Assembly: GCA_022845955.1 (NCBI GenBank)
Contig: AP025576.1
Coordinates: 6,820,001-6,884,000, forward strand
Direction of reading: 5' to 3'
Length of the DNA: 64,000 bases
Source: Lachnospiraceae bacterium
Lineage (GTDB): Bacteria; Bacillota; Clostridia; Lachnospirales; Lachnospiraceae
Made by a program: the position numbers and the translations under genes. Position 1 is the stretch's first letter. Each line of letters starts with the position of its first letter. Of this stretch, positions 55,201-63,329 are shown one piece after another. The notes below the pieces were generated by a model. It did no database searches, was not told where the DNA came from, and worked only from the letters and a program-made list of their open reading frames with translations.

Positions 55201-56422
55201 TGTCGGTATAGTCGCCGCTGAGGAACTGGAACATCGTTCGCTGGTTAGAACTGATGTCCTGGGCGATAAATTTGAGAAGATAACTGGTATAAGGGTGCAT
55301 CGGGAACAAGTTTTTAAAGTCTGTATCCAGCAATGAGGAATCCTTAGTTTTGATGTGGTCAACGCTGTCACGTTTTACAGATGCCCAAAGCGTATCGACA
55401 ACCCCATCCCACTCCTGTTTAAGATCAGGCACAGGCCTCAGCGCTTGTCCTAATAGTGTGAACGCGGTATTTTCGCCAAGGCGGAGCTGATTGGACACAA
55501 AGCGGGCCTGCATAATTTTACGGGCACTTTGGTCGGCGATCAGCTGATTCACATCGCTGTGAGTAATCAGGAAGAAATAAAAACAAATGCGGGAGGCAGC
55601 GTGTGCGATTTCCTGCAAACCAGTTATGTTATTCTGGTTGTTCTTAAAGAACTCAGTAAACTCATCCCACATCATAACTATGGCATAGAGATCATTGCCA
55701 ATGCGGACATCTTCCAACCAATTAATTACCTCCTCTGGTGTGGAAGACCAGTTATAGTTCTCTTCTTCTGCAATCTGGATAACGGTATCCAGAAGGTCGA
55801 GAGTGTCCTCCTGCGGAAGTTCCTCCAGGTCGGCAATCACATCTTCCGGGGCTGCATATTCTGTAAATCTCGCCTTATACTTATTAAAAGCACCGGCGAA
55901 ATTGAAGGATGAATTGGGGTCCTTCAGGATAGAAAGAACCTTGTCGTAACGACTGGCGGAGCCAAGGTAAGTGTAGCCCCTGGAAATCAGTGCCTCACGC
56001 ACCGAGGCTGTGATCGCGTTAAAGAGTTTATTTTGGCTGTCTATGCCAGCAGAAGAGCTTTTATGTACGACAAGAATATTGCCCTTTGCGCGGACACCTT
56101 TTACGCGGGCCCAAAGAGCCTCCATATGATTCTGCTTAAAGTAAGGCTCCACACTTTCCAGCTGATCCTCTAGAATGTGTTTGATTGTAAAAGACGCATA
56201 GGTCTTACCTGTGCCGTATGCACCGCTCATCCACTGCGGCATGTCCTTTGTCGCAGAGCTCTTTTCAAGCATTTGTACAACGCCTGTAAGAATCGTCTTA
56301 AAGTTATCATGCGGATAAAAAGACTGCCATTTGTCCGGATAAACACGGTCGCTGTTACTGCTGAATACCGGAATAAAGTTAGGATCAACCTTTATGTAAT
56401 CCTGGTATAACCTCGTAGGCAT
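52214..56422 (-). CDS. brxC: BrxC-like large ATPase of BREX
   Basis: This 1402-residue P-loop protein matches BrxC/PglY. Walker A is GAYGTGKT (67-74) and Walker B is AIVMMWDEFTEF with D253 and E254. LITHSDVNQL follows as sensor-like strand. The remaining roughly 1100 residues are helical and unassigned, as in the family. GGAGGAG precedes the ATG. It is the largest protein of the system and probably drives complex remodelling. It lies 12 bases after brxP. Confidence 0.9.
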   Translation of the reverse strand: MPTRLYQDYIKVDPNFIPVFSSNSDRVYPDKWQSFYPHDNFKTILTGVVQMLEKSSATKDMPQWMSGAYGTGKTYASFTIKHILEDQLESVEPYFKQNHMEALWARVKGVRAKGNILVVHKSSSAGIDSQNKLFNAITASVREALISRGYTYLGSASRYDKVLSILKDPNSSFNFAGAFNKYKARFTEYAAPEDVIADLEELPQEDTLDLLDTVIQIAEEENYNWSSTPEEVINWLEDVRIGNDLYAIVMMWDEFTEFFKNNQNNITGLQEIAHAASRICFYFFLITHSDVNQLIADQSARKIMQARFVSNQLRLGENTAFTLLGQALRPVPDLKQEWDGVVDTLWASVKRDSVDHIKTKDSSLLDTDFKNLFPMHPYTSYLLKFIAQDISSNQRTMFQFLSGDYTDNEADRTNFKWFIDHFGFDYGAWNLLTSDYLWDYFFFADNVDLDGSFIDAISHYNNFESVCGIGESGDSCRRVLKVALLLSALHTKNGSVSRSGVTSLLRPTAQNIKACFVGTPLENRVTEFLEVFVKKGVLGSVEDFNDTLYVITSVAIDKDRMDKMKEDVRTEFPFEKIIQDSTYGVTKQFAPNGFMAERCDVTVITPSTARNAAIKYTVETNKIAVFYLFAKNEAEQGKTADAIRCVFTEISERCIVVDFTSLPFTEERYERFVESKAKEKYFKSNPNQRDQMNYAKKSCEATVNEWTRALVTVALRVYSKPMESAVISGGTNLRKKLIEMNTNFYGCGLEEISLNDKLFASSGFKDVVGKIAMGKESIPNNYSYLKNISTVLEHDGIWSNPEYWKAQPEHVVSKMKLAVEDIILKGFDNNSTVCVSDIWKALTLPPFGLLPCTGAVFLMAFLLKEYADTNYYKQDVNNNTVSLNYSDLSELIYGVIKGLPKAKDQYIVRQKPAHTSFCRITGEIFKIAKDKRNSISDISKNLNIYLTNNVYPLWSLASYVDEEMDEHPMHDELIQLIQLLCEFVNPEQLITRDKTKVAEEINDLYMKNSGIDVVLSSIVPSECRKAGMIYYIALQKPELAMLTAKLKVDSNEYLAMLTQKLSTDSSYLWQKGDIDHQIDNLYVDFRLIDAINGVLATPQSRYQEAQEGLVEKLNYIKVPDAMIEEYHSSLKPILQQFYAIRNNAVTDKSAAANLIVGMTGDFLSFFNNQFETFAEAIKLKVDSRVTSEELEHLFSNVPSGILFKKVDEFTLTMKQELEKFRKNQKIRKLFTSWKTKMSTNSPAEWSKVNGIPILCMFPDDITTAQQVFGALNRTLNLPSEEAIDHAIQFINSSKLDILSDSAKCTSDFIQYFCDEYAYVVEDADILRDTLREVAGNDVYEWYSKKALCRSALCEMATNRYKIKYRAKAKERVHTLTAEQAQRYLESLIENDPLLGIRILQEK

Positions 56423-56434
56423 TTGTTCTCCTCC

Positions 56435-58771
56435 TTATAGCAGAGCTGCTATATCTGCTGATTTTTTATCTCGGTTCAGGAAGATATTTTCCATCAGATT
56501 GTTGTTAAAATCCACCTGAATATAATCTGGGTAATCGTGGGCCAAGCCCTGAAGAATAGGTCGCAGTATCTCAGCGTCCACGCCAAAGATTAATCTTGGG
56601 CTCATGGCCTCTCTTTCATCGCTGTCATCCATCAATTCACTGAGTGTAAAGCTGTAGAGGCTATCGCTGTGTTCTGCATATAGATAAAGTGTGTACAACA
56701 TTACCAGCGAATCGGGTTCCTGCCATCCATATCGAGTAATAGATGTAATTACTTTGCCTTTCATCTCACATTTACCTTGACCGATAAGGCAACCTATCGG
56801 GGATAGGCGGATAGTTTCTTTCAGGGAACTAAGAGCATTCTTCTTGACAGTTGGCGAATAAAAATCTCCAAGAAGAATTTTCATCTCATCATTGGTAATC
56901 TCACGATTCAAATCAACCTTTCGTACATACCAGTTGATAATCGGAGAATTATAGGCGAGTTTAGTAAAAATAATCCCCCAGGTTGCTGGCATATCAACTC
57001 CTAATTCATTTAACTTCGTACCCAAAACGGTGATTGCATTATTTTCCGTGATACCCGCCTCTTTTAACCAGGTCTTGAAACCAATAATCATGTATTTTCC
57101 CATGCGATCATTTTTCCAGAATGCGTCGCCCAGTTCAAAATAAAGTTCAAGCCACTCCTGCCTAAATCCAAAATTCTGATATCTGCTAATATTTGATGCG
57201 CTCATGTTATTTCCATCTCCTGTTATACTTAGTGATTTTGCAACGATGCACCCTTTCGATGAATCCAAGCATGATTCGCAATGCCTACATCCTTTAATCT
57301 GTATGTCATTGTCAGTAATTGTCAGAGCTCCAAATGCACATTCGGCCATACATTCACGGCAATTCTCACAGTACGCAGCCTTATAAAGAGCATTTTTGAA
57401 TAAGTACATGAATCGTATGCTTATTTTTGACTTAATCAATACGGGAATCGTGAGTAAAGTGGACGACTCGTCCACTCTTACATCAAACTCCATTGAAAGT
57501 TCATGATAGCTTATCGAGTATGTTGTCTCACTTGTTTTAACCAAGTCACCGACAGTCGCCATCCACTTGTCCCATCGGTAATTGCCATTTTTTATGACAT
57601 AAAGAATTCTGTTAGATTTCTTTATCTCGGTAATCTTATTTTCACCAATAACAATATCCTTGCCACCGACACGAGATTTCCACCCGCCACTCTCGAGATA
57701 GCGTTCTTTATCTTGCCGACTGCCAAAACTCTTTTTTGTTGAGTTATCGACAATGTTGAGTAGAGGCTTTACCTCCTCAGGATAGACATGGTTTAGTACA
57801 CACTCATACCACTCGGAAGCCATTGGACAAAGAATACAACCAACTCTGTGTGAGCCATACCGATATAGTTCATTAACAGGAATGTTGTTCGCAAACATGT
57901 AAATAAATAGCTCAGTGGTATTCCATTCATGTATTGGGCTACAGTTCGCCTGAACAGCGTGTTTATTCCCCTCAGATACCATCGCATATCCAGCACGAGC
58001 ATCACTTTCTTCAGCGCGAATACCATCAAACACCATAACCTTGAAAGGCTTATTGCTATCTGGATATTTCTCTCTGTATATATCACGCAGTTTCTGAATA
58101 GACGGCGCAGTTTTGTGAACACTACAACACCATCTTAATCGACGCGCTGGGTAACCAACTTTTTGCCATGATTCTGTTGCATCAAAAGGAGCTCGCGCGG
58201 TATACCACTCTAACTGAGGCCATCTTTTTTTTGCATCATCCACAGCTCTGTAAGTTGCATTAAATTCCATTGTGGTATCGCCATAGATAACAACGAAAGC
58301 ATCATGTGGCAAAGCTCTCTGAACAATATCAAGCATTACCATTGAGTCTTTACCAGCACTAAAGGCAACATAGAAAATGCCCACTTTATCTTCATATTTC
58401 TTATATGTATCGTAAACAAAGCGTAGTGTCCTTTGCACAAGGCCATTCATAAGGTTTTCGTTTTTAAGAACCATCGTTTGAAGATCGACGGGTTTCAGAG
58501 AAAGGTTGCGAATAACACTTTTCATTACAGGCATGGAATATAAGCCTCCACCGACCGCTTCTGCTACCAGTTCTCCACGGTACATGTAGCGCCGACCTTC
58601 TGCCCACATGATGGGTTCCTCACAATCGGGAATATCCCATCCATATTTTTTATTCATCTCAAGAAATTTTAGTTCTTCTGCAAAAACAGGGCGAACTTCC
58701 TTAGTTACTCCTGTTATCCTTGTTGTAAGGATGTAGCCGCCCGTTTCGAGATCCCATTCGTAGTTGTACAT
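56435..58771 (-). CDS. brxP: BrxP: PAPS-reductase-like PP-loop protein with ferredoxin and DUF4007-like parts
   Basis: This 778-residue protein has an N-terminal leader of about 120 residues, then a PP-loop (FYVAFSAGKDSMVML, SAGKDS at 138-143). Cysteines typical of DndC/PAPS reductases follow: RWCCSVHK (215-216) and GCILCPM (312, 315). Next are two 4Fe-4S ferredoxin motifs (C468, C471, C474, C478 and C495, C498, C501, C508). Residues about 530-760 resemble DUF4007. DndC-type enzymes put sulfur into the DNA backbone. BrxP marks type 4 BREX. Confidence 0.88.
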   Translation of the reverse strand: MYNYEWDLETGGYILTTRITGVTKEVRPVFAEELKFLEMNKKYGWDIPDCEEPIMWAEGRRYMYRGELVAEAVGGGLYSMPVMKSVIRNLSLKPVDLQTMVLKNENLMNGLVQRTLRFVYDTYKKYEDKVGIFYVAFSAGKDSMVMLDIVQRALPHDAFVVIYGDTTMEFNATYRAVDDAKKRWPQLEWYTARAPFDATESWQKVGYPARRLRWCCSVHKTAPSIQKLRDIYREKYPDSNKPFKVMVFDGIRAEESDARAGYAMVSEGNKHAVQANCSPIHEWNTTELFIYMFANNIPVNELYRYGSHRVGCILCPMASEWYECVLNHVYPEEVKPLLNIVDNSTKKSFGSRQDKERYLESGGWKSRVGGKDIVIGENKITEIKKSNRILYVIKNGNYRWDKWMATVGDLVKTSETTYSISYHELSMEFDVRVDESSTLLTIPVLIKSKISIRFMYLFKNALYKAAYCENCRECMAECAFGALTITDNDIQIKGCRHCESCLDSSKGCIVAKSLSITGDGNNMSASNISRYQNFGFRQEWLELYFELGDAFWKNDRMGKYMIIGFKTWLKEAGITENNAITVLGTKLNELGVDMPATWGIIFTKLAYNSPIINWYVRKVDLNREITNDEMKILLGDFYSPTVKKNALSSLKETIRLSPIGCLIGQGKCEMKGKVITSITRYGWQEPDSLVMLYTLYLYAEHSDSLYSFTLSELMDDSDEREAMSPRLIFGVDAEILRPILQGLAHDYPDYIQVDFNNNLMENIFLNRDKKSADIAALL

Positions 58772-58776
58772 ATGAT

Positions 58777-59484
58777 TTATCTTCCTTTAACCAATTCTCG
58801 TAGGTTTTGCTCCTCTATAAGCTCCGGCGCCGTATGCGCGAGCTTATGGCATGCCGGGCATAGGAACAAGATATCGGACAATGTTATTTTTTCTCGCCTA
58901 CTTATCTGTGCTATAGGCAACATAATGTGTGCCTCCAGTAGTTCATTGGCGCGCCCGAGATAAACTTCCTCAAGATCGCAACCGCAGAGAGAGCACTTGG
59001 TTTTTCCCTGCGCCAAAACTACCTTTCTGGCATTTTTAACTGTCTTATCACTTTGCTCCAAATATTCATAATAAGAAGGCAGAAGCATCCCCATGATGTT
59101 ATCTTCATAGGTGGGAAGAATAGGAAAATCTAAACGGTCTATTACCTTGATAGTATTTGCAACAGAATGCAATGTAGCCTTTCAGCTGGAATAATATTCG
59201 AAAACCCTTCTTTGACGTGTGGAACCTCGTCCAAACGATGATATTTTGAATGGATCAACAGATGCCATTCTTGACAAGCACATATTCATCCCTGAATAAA
59301 ATCGAAACGCCGGGGATTCTTTAAACTCCGGAAAAAAAGGAAGTGCGCGCATACTATCACTTAATTCCTGGATAAGCTCCTTTTTTATAGTTGACGCAGT
59401 GATGTCCTTAACCTGAAAATATGTATCTACAAGAAGAATCACTTCGTCCATCGTAAGTGACGGCATACGCTTAACTTCGGCCAT
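58777..59484 (-). pseudogene. HNH endonuclease interrupted by in-frame TGA
   Basis: An ATG at 59484 opens a 100-residue domain (MPSLTMDEVILLVDTYFQ, then FYSGMNMCLSRMASVDPF) that usually precedes HNH nuclease domains. A TGA at 59182-59184 stops it. The same frame continues for 131 codons from a TTG at 59172 (LHSVANTIKVID) to the HNH motif CSLCGCDLEEVYLG, EAHIMLPI, LCPACHKLAHT. The TTG has GAAAGG before it, so two separate polypeptides, a pseudogene or stop read-through are all possible. It starts two bases after the large regulator-like gene. Confidence 0.75.
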
Positions 59485-59486
59485 TC

Positions 59487-62400
59487 TTATTCAATCCTCA
59501 ACTTTCCGGTTTCATCAAAGTATAAATGATTTTCCGTATCCAAGAACGCAGGATACTTTACATTGCAAAGTCCCTCTGCTTGAAGCCACTCTAACACGGC
59601 CGTCTTGGAGACGAATGGTTCTATTGCGTGTTCCGCCTTGAGCAACTTAACCAACAGACTATTCCAGTCGTCATCAGCATAATCATCGCTAACGAAAATC
59701 GAGTGCGGCACCTCAGAAGATGACGACACCATCTTTATCGTATTGATTCCACCGGGGATAATACTAGCAATACTTTCCAGCAAAAATGGGGTCCAAGGAA
59801 TATTTAGCGTTGGATACCAACTAAAATCTTTTATGTTTCCGGCTGCAAGGTATCCATTATGTGCTGTGATTGCCTCAGTGATGTTATCAGAAATAGCCTG
59901 ATACATCCCATCATTGATTCCTATGCTTTCAAATCTCCTCAAGGTGTTTTCATCCACTCGAACGAATTCAGGCTGCATTATATCAAGAAGATATGAAAAG
60001 CTCACATAATGTACGGCATTCTGCTCACAAAGATCAACAAAGTCATTAAGCTCGATAGCATCCATGCCTTCAAGATGCTTAAGCAGAACAAGTTTATTTG
60101 TTATTTCTCCAATATTCTCCTTGGCAATATAAGGACGGGAGAAATGATAATCCTGGACAAACATATGCTGAAGAATACCGAACAGTTTTCCATGGCTCTG
60201 GATATCATTCCTAATCATGAACTCCGGAAAAAAATTCATGAACTCATCCTGCAAATATCTTGCGGAAACAGGAATGTCGTGAATATTCGCATCTAGATAT
60301 TTTTTAATTCTATCCCGATCATCTCCTGTAACGATCAATTTGCTTGCATGCATGAAGTAACCGTTGTCTAAACCAATGACGTCAGGGCAACGGGGCAAAA
60401 CGAAAGCTAGGTTATAGTCCTTCCAGCCGGGAAACTCCGCAAAGATTTCCGACTTGTGTAAAATGCCGGCAGCCTCCACAAAGGCATTAAGTTCATCCGC
60501 TACATTTACGTTGCTCTCCTTGGAAATGTAATCCCGGTGAGAAGCATATGGACAATTATACAGCTTCATAATCCCTTGCAGAGCATAGCGGTTTGTTATT
60601 GCGGTGCCTTTTAACATATCCTCAAGGGCTGCAAAAATTTCATAGTATGCAAGTGCCAATTTGGGACTAGACTCAATATAAGCGAAGATCTCATCAACAA
60701 TGCTTCTATCTATGGTAATGTAATCTCTGTGGATATATTTTCCTCTGTCGATTAAAACGCCATAGTCCATAACTTTAGCGTCAATAGCGCGGGGAGTCAT
60801 ATACCCCTTTTCTCCAAAGAATTCAACTAGGTATTTTACAAACTGCCCACCGTCCGTTTGGTCTGCAATTTTATATCCGTTCTGGAAACGTTTTTTCAGA
60901 ACACAGTCGCACATTTGAACGACAGTAAGCCGCTCTTTATAGGAGTAAAGTCCCGTTTCTCTGTACTGTTTTGCAGCCACAAGCATAAACAGTTCCGAAG
61001 AGAGGCTGTATTCACGTGCTCGGGATTCAAGTTCTCTTTTCAGCTCAGCTGTTTCAATCAAATCCGGAAGACTGTTGACAACTTCCTCTGTGATCCTATT
61101 ATCAGTGTCAGGAAGCGCATTCTCTGTACCTTCTTTGCTGAATACGATAATTGCATTATAATTACTGTCATAATGTGCTATATTGGTGTCCAGCAAGTAT
61201 GTTTTTCCTTTATCCGCAGTTCGTGTTGCGCAGTACCAAAGAATATTTCCATATTTTACACCGATGGTCTCTATAATCTCATCTTTTAGGAGAACGTGCT
61301 CTCCATTACGATAAGCTGAAATCAAACCCAAAAGATTATATCTAATTTCTGAAAGTCGGCTGTTAATAATTTCGAAAGCCTTCTTCTCAAGCTGACGCAC
61401 TCTTTCTCTGGTCAAGCCACATTGTTGAGCAATTTCCTCAAGTGTGCGACCAGAAGCACGCTCAGATAACACATCGAAAACACGAGTATTCTTACAATCG
61501 TTCTGGTCAAATGCCCTCTTACAAAGCCCGGTAAGTTCAGCTTCCCCCATCCAGGTCTGGAATGCTGTTAGTTCATTTGCAAGTACATTGACATTTCCCT
61601 CTAATATTTCCAGCTGGTTTTCAACTAAATCAGCATAATGTTCCACCGTTACACCTTGCTTCATGAGTGGTTTAAACTCCTGCGAAACGAGCCTATTTTG
61701 AAAAACGCAGTAGAGGCGCATAAAAGGAAGTAACTCGTTAGAGTAGATTGCGCAGTCCCAATTAGCCATAGCACACTTCGCAAGGTCCACAATATTTTGG
61801 TTGAATGTAATCTTATGATTGAAGTCTGCAAACATTTTGATAATACTTTCAACATATTCCCACCGATCTCCACGCAATAATTCAATGCATAACTCGTTCC
61901 CTAACACATCTGCAGCCGCTAATGTTTTAGCAAAGAAGCTTTTCTCACTTTCAGTCAGTTCATCCAGTATGTATTGATTCCCACAAAGCATTGATTCAAT
62001 TATAGGCCGGACAACTTTTAACCTAACAGAAGGAACGGGGTTGAATGATGAGGCCATCTTTTGTCCTATTCCCTTATGGGAAATATACCTCAGCCCGTTT
62101 TCAATTTCCCTAATAGATTTTGCGCCAAGGCTTTTTATTTGACTTAGTCTCATTGGGGTCGACAAGAGCAACTTTTTAAGGGTCTGATAGCCATTTTTTC
62201 TAAGGTCATTCAAGGACCGCAACGATAGCGAAACAGAGTATACGGTGTAAAGATCTGTCTCTACCATAATATCGGCATAGTCATCAGCATTTAGGCCAAA
62301 AATATCGGCATATGTAGGTTCAGATTCCTCTGCAGTATTCTTAAGCTCAGAAGTATCATCAGCATCGTAAATTGCCTGATTGACCTCAGCATCATAAATC

Positions 62401-62735
62401 CTAACTATAGTTTGCGCATCTAAACTCGATTTCTCACCTGTCTTCTCTACCCCCTCGATTACAAGTTCTTCGTTTGGGGTAAAAAAAGCCAATCTTTCCT
62501 TAGTCTCAGTTTCTAACTTATCCAACATTATTCCAGCTTCAATAATGGATCGAAGCCTCTTAACCTCACTCTTATCACGACCGAATTGTGAACGATAAGC
62601 AACATAGTCGACTGATGTAATTTCATAAGAAAATATCTTTCCAGTAATATTACAATAGGTTAGAAAGTCCTTATATTCAATTGGCACTATATCTACAATT
62701 TTGAGATGTTGCTGTATTTCTGGTGAAGGTATCAT
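59487..62735 (-). CDS. Large protein joining alpha-CTD-like and sigma-70 region 4-like domains
   Basis: This 1082-residue protein heads the operon. Residues about 168-217 resemble the RNA polymerase alpha C-terminal domain (LSLRSLNDLRKNGYQTLKKL, then LKSLGAKSIREIENGLRY). Residues about 428-458 resemble sigma-70 region 4 (GRTLEEIAQQCGLTRERVRQLEKKA). The other 750 residues are not recognised; no nuclease or ATPase motif stands out. Both domains bind DNA or promoter elements in polymerase. The protein may recognise DNA for the BREX-type system or sense polymerase. It is not part of the type 4 BREX core as I know it. Confidence 0.85.
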   Translation of the reverse strand: MIPSPEIQQHLKIVDIVPIEYKDFLTYCNITGKIFSYEITSVDYVAYRSQFGRDKSEVKRLRSIIEAGIMLDKLETETKERLAFFTPNEELVIEGVEKTGEKSSLDAQTIVRIYDAEVNQAIYDADDTSELKNTAEESEPTYADIFGLNADDYADIMVETDLYTVYSVSLSLRSLNDLRKNGYQTLKKLLLSTPMRLSQIKSLGAKSIREIENGLRYISHKGIGQKMASSFNPVPSVRLKVVRPIIESMLCGNQYILDELTESEKSFFAKTLAAADVLGNELCIELLRGDRWEYVESIIKMFADFNHKITFNQNIVDLAKCAMANWDCAIYSNELLPFMRLYCVFQNRLVSQEFKPLMKQGVTVEHYADLVENQLEILEGNVNVLANELTAFQTWMGEAELTGLCKRAFDQNDCKNTRVFDVLSERASGRTLEEIAQQCGLTRERVRQLEKKAFEIINSRLSEIRYNLLGLISAYRNGEHVLLKDEIIETIGVKYGNILWYCATRTADKGKTYLLDTNIAHYDSNYNAIIVFSKEGTENALPDTDNRITEEVVNSLPDLIETAELKRELESRAREYSLSSELFMLVAAKQYRETGLYSYKERLTVVQMCDCVLKKRFQNGYKIADQTDGGQFVKYLVEFFGEKGYMTPRAIDAKVMDYGVLIDRGKYIHRDYITIDRSIVDEIFAYIESSPKLALAYYEIFAALEDMLKGTAITNRYALQGIMKLYNCPYASHRDYISKESNVNVADELNAFVEAAGILHKSEIFAEFPGWKDYNLAFVLPRCPDVIGLDNGYFMHASKLIVTGDDRDRIKKYLDANIHDIPVSARYLQDEFMNFFPEFMIRNDIQSHGKLFGILQHMFVQDYHFSRPYIAKENIGEITNKLVLLKHLEGMDAIELNDFVDLCEQNAVHYVSFSYLLDIMQPEFVRVDENTLRRFESIGINDGMYQAISDNITEAITAHNGYLAAGNIKDFSWYPTLNIPWTPFLLESIASIIPGGINTIKMVSSSSEVPHSIFVSDDYADDDWNSLLVKLLKAEHAIEPFVSKTAVLEWLQAEGLCNVKYPAFLDTENHLYFDETGKLRIE

Positions 62736-63049
62736 TTCCTTTTCCTTTTTGCTTGACTATTAGAGTTCGATAGAATTAAGGCTCTACCCCAGTTTTCTTA
62801 GCTTATATAATAATGTACTATCCTTACTCATTTTTTCATGAGACGCATTTCACTCCCAAAAATCATAACAAGGAATATTCTCGTTTCATCAAATAATATT
62901 CAACTCTTTTTCCCCTTTTCATCGGGTTTTAATAGGTCGCTTAACGTTTCAATCATTTCAGACATAAGGTCTACTATAGTTACCATATAAGGCAAGAATT
63001 GAACTTTAATAAGGATACACTTAATCCGAGCATAAGCGCCTACCTTTCT

Positions 63050-63077
63050 ATTATACTCAAAATGCTTAAAAATACAA
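63050..63077 (-). promoter_or_regulatory. Candidate promoter of the BREX-type operon
   Basis: On the minus strand, a TATAAT box (complement of 63050-63055) has TTGTAT 16 bases upstream (complement of 63072-63077). It would give a leader of roughly 300 bases before the first gene at 62735. I see no gene or strong hairpin in the leader. Confidence 0.5.
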
Positions 63078-63095
63078 CAAATTTCGAACCTCTTA

Positions 63096-63113
63096 TGCTC
63101 AAAAATTTGAGCA
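63096..63113. promoter_or_regulatory. 18-bp palindrome upstream of the operon promoter
   Basis: TGCTCAAA-AA-TTTGAGCA has 8-bp arms around two bases. It lies about 19 bases upstream of the candidate -35 box, a position fitting an operator. The WYL regulator encoded at the operon's end is the natural candidate to bind it. A second short palindrome, GTTTCGAAAC, lies at 63129-63138. Confidence 0.45.
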
Positions 63114-63296
63114 GTAATGCACAGTGACGTTTCGAAACAAGCATTGTTTTTGTTTGGTAAACATCAAATAACAAAGTGTACAAAAAAGCAACCTGTATTC
63201 TGAATATTATTGTTGGCTGCTATCGACATATTTTTATATGGTACCTAAACGTATTGATTTTAATTGTGCGACAATCTCTATTCCTCGATTTTTCGC
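63114..63296. other. AT-rich gap between operator and rRNA methyltransferase gene
   Basis: Apart from the GTTTCGAAAC palindrome I see no gene or RNA here. Together with 62736-63113 it forms the nearly 600-base upstream region of the BREX-type operon. Confidence 0.5.
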
Positions 63297-63319
63297 CAAA
63301 AACCACTATATCTTGTGGT
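63297..63319 (-). terminator. Short terminator of the rRNA methyltransferase gene
   Basis: A 5-bp stem (63302-63306 with 63315-63319) closes on an eight-base loop. On the minus strand it is followed by TTTTT. It lies 11 bases after the methyltransferase stop codon. The stem is short. Confidence 0.45.
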
Positions 63320-63329
63320 CTAACCCCCT

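Noticed and set aside
59130..59184. Selenocysteine codon in the HNH gene
   Set aside because: Only a weak five-pair stem follows the TGA, and no selenoprotein family matches. It is kept only as something to test.
48000..62735. Standard Dnd phosphorothioation system
   Set aside because: A desulfurase and a DndC-like protein are present, but there is no DndB, DndD or DndE. PglZ, BrxC and BrxL show that it is BREX type 4-like.
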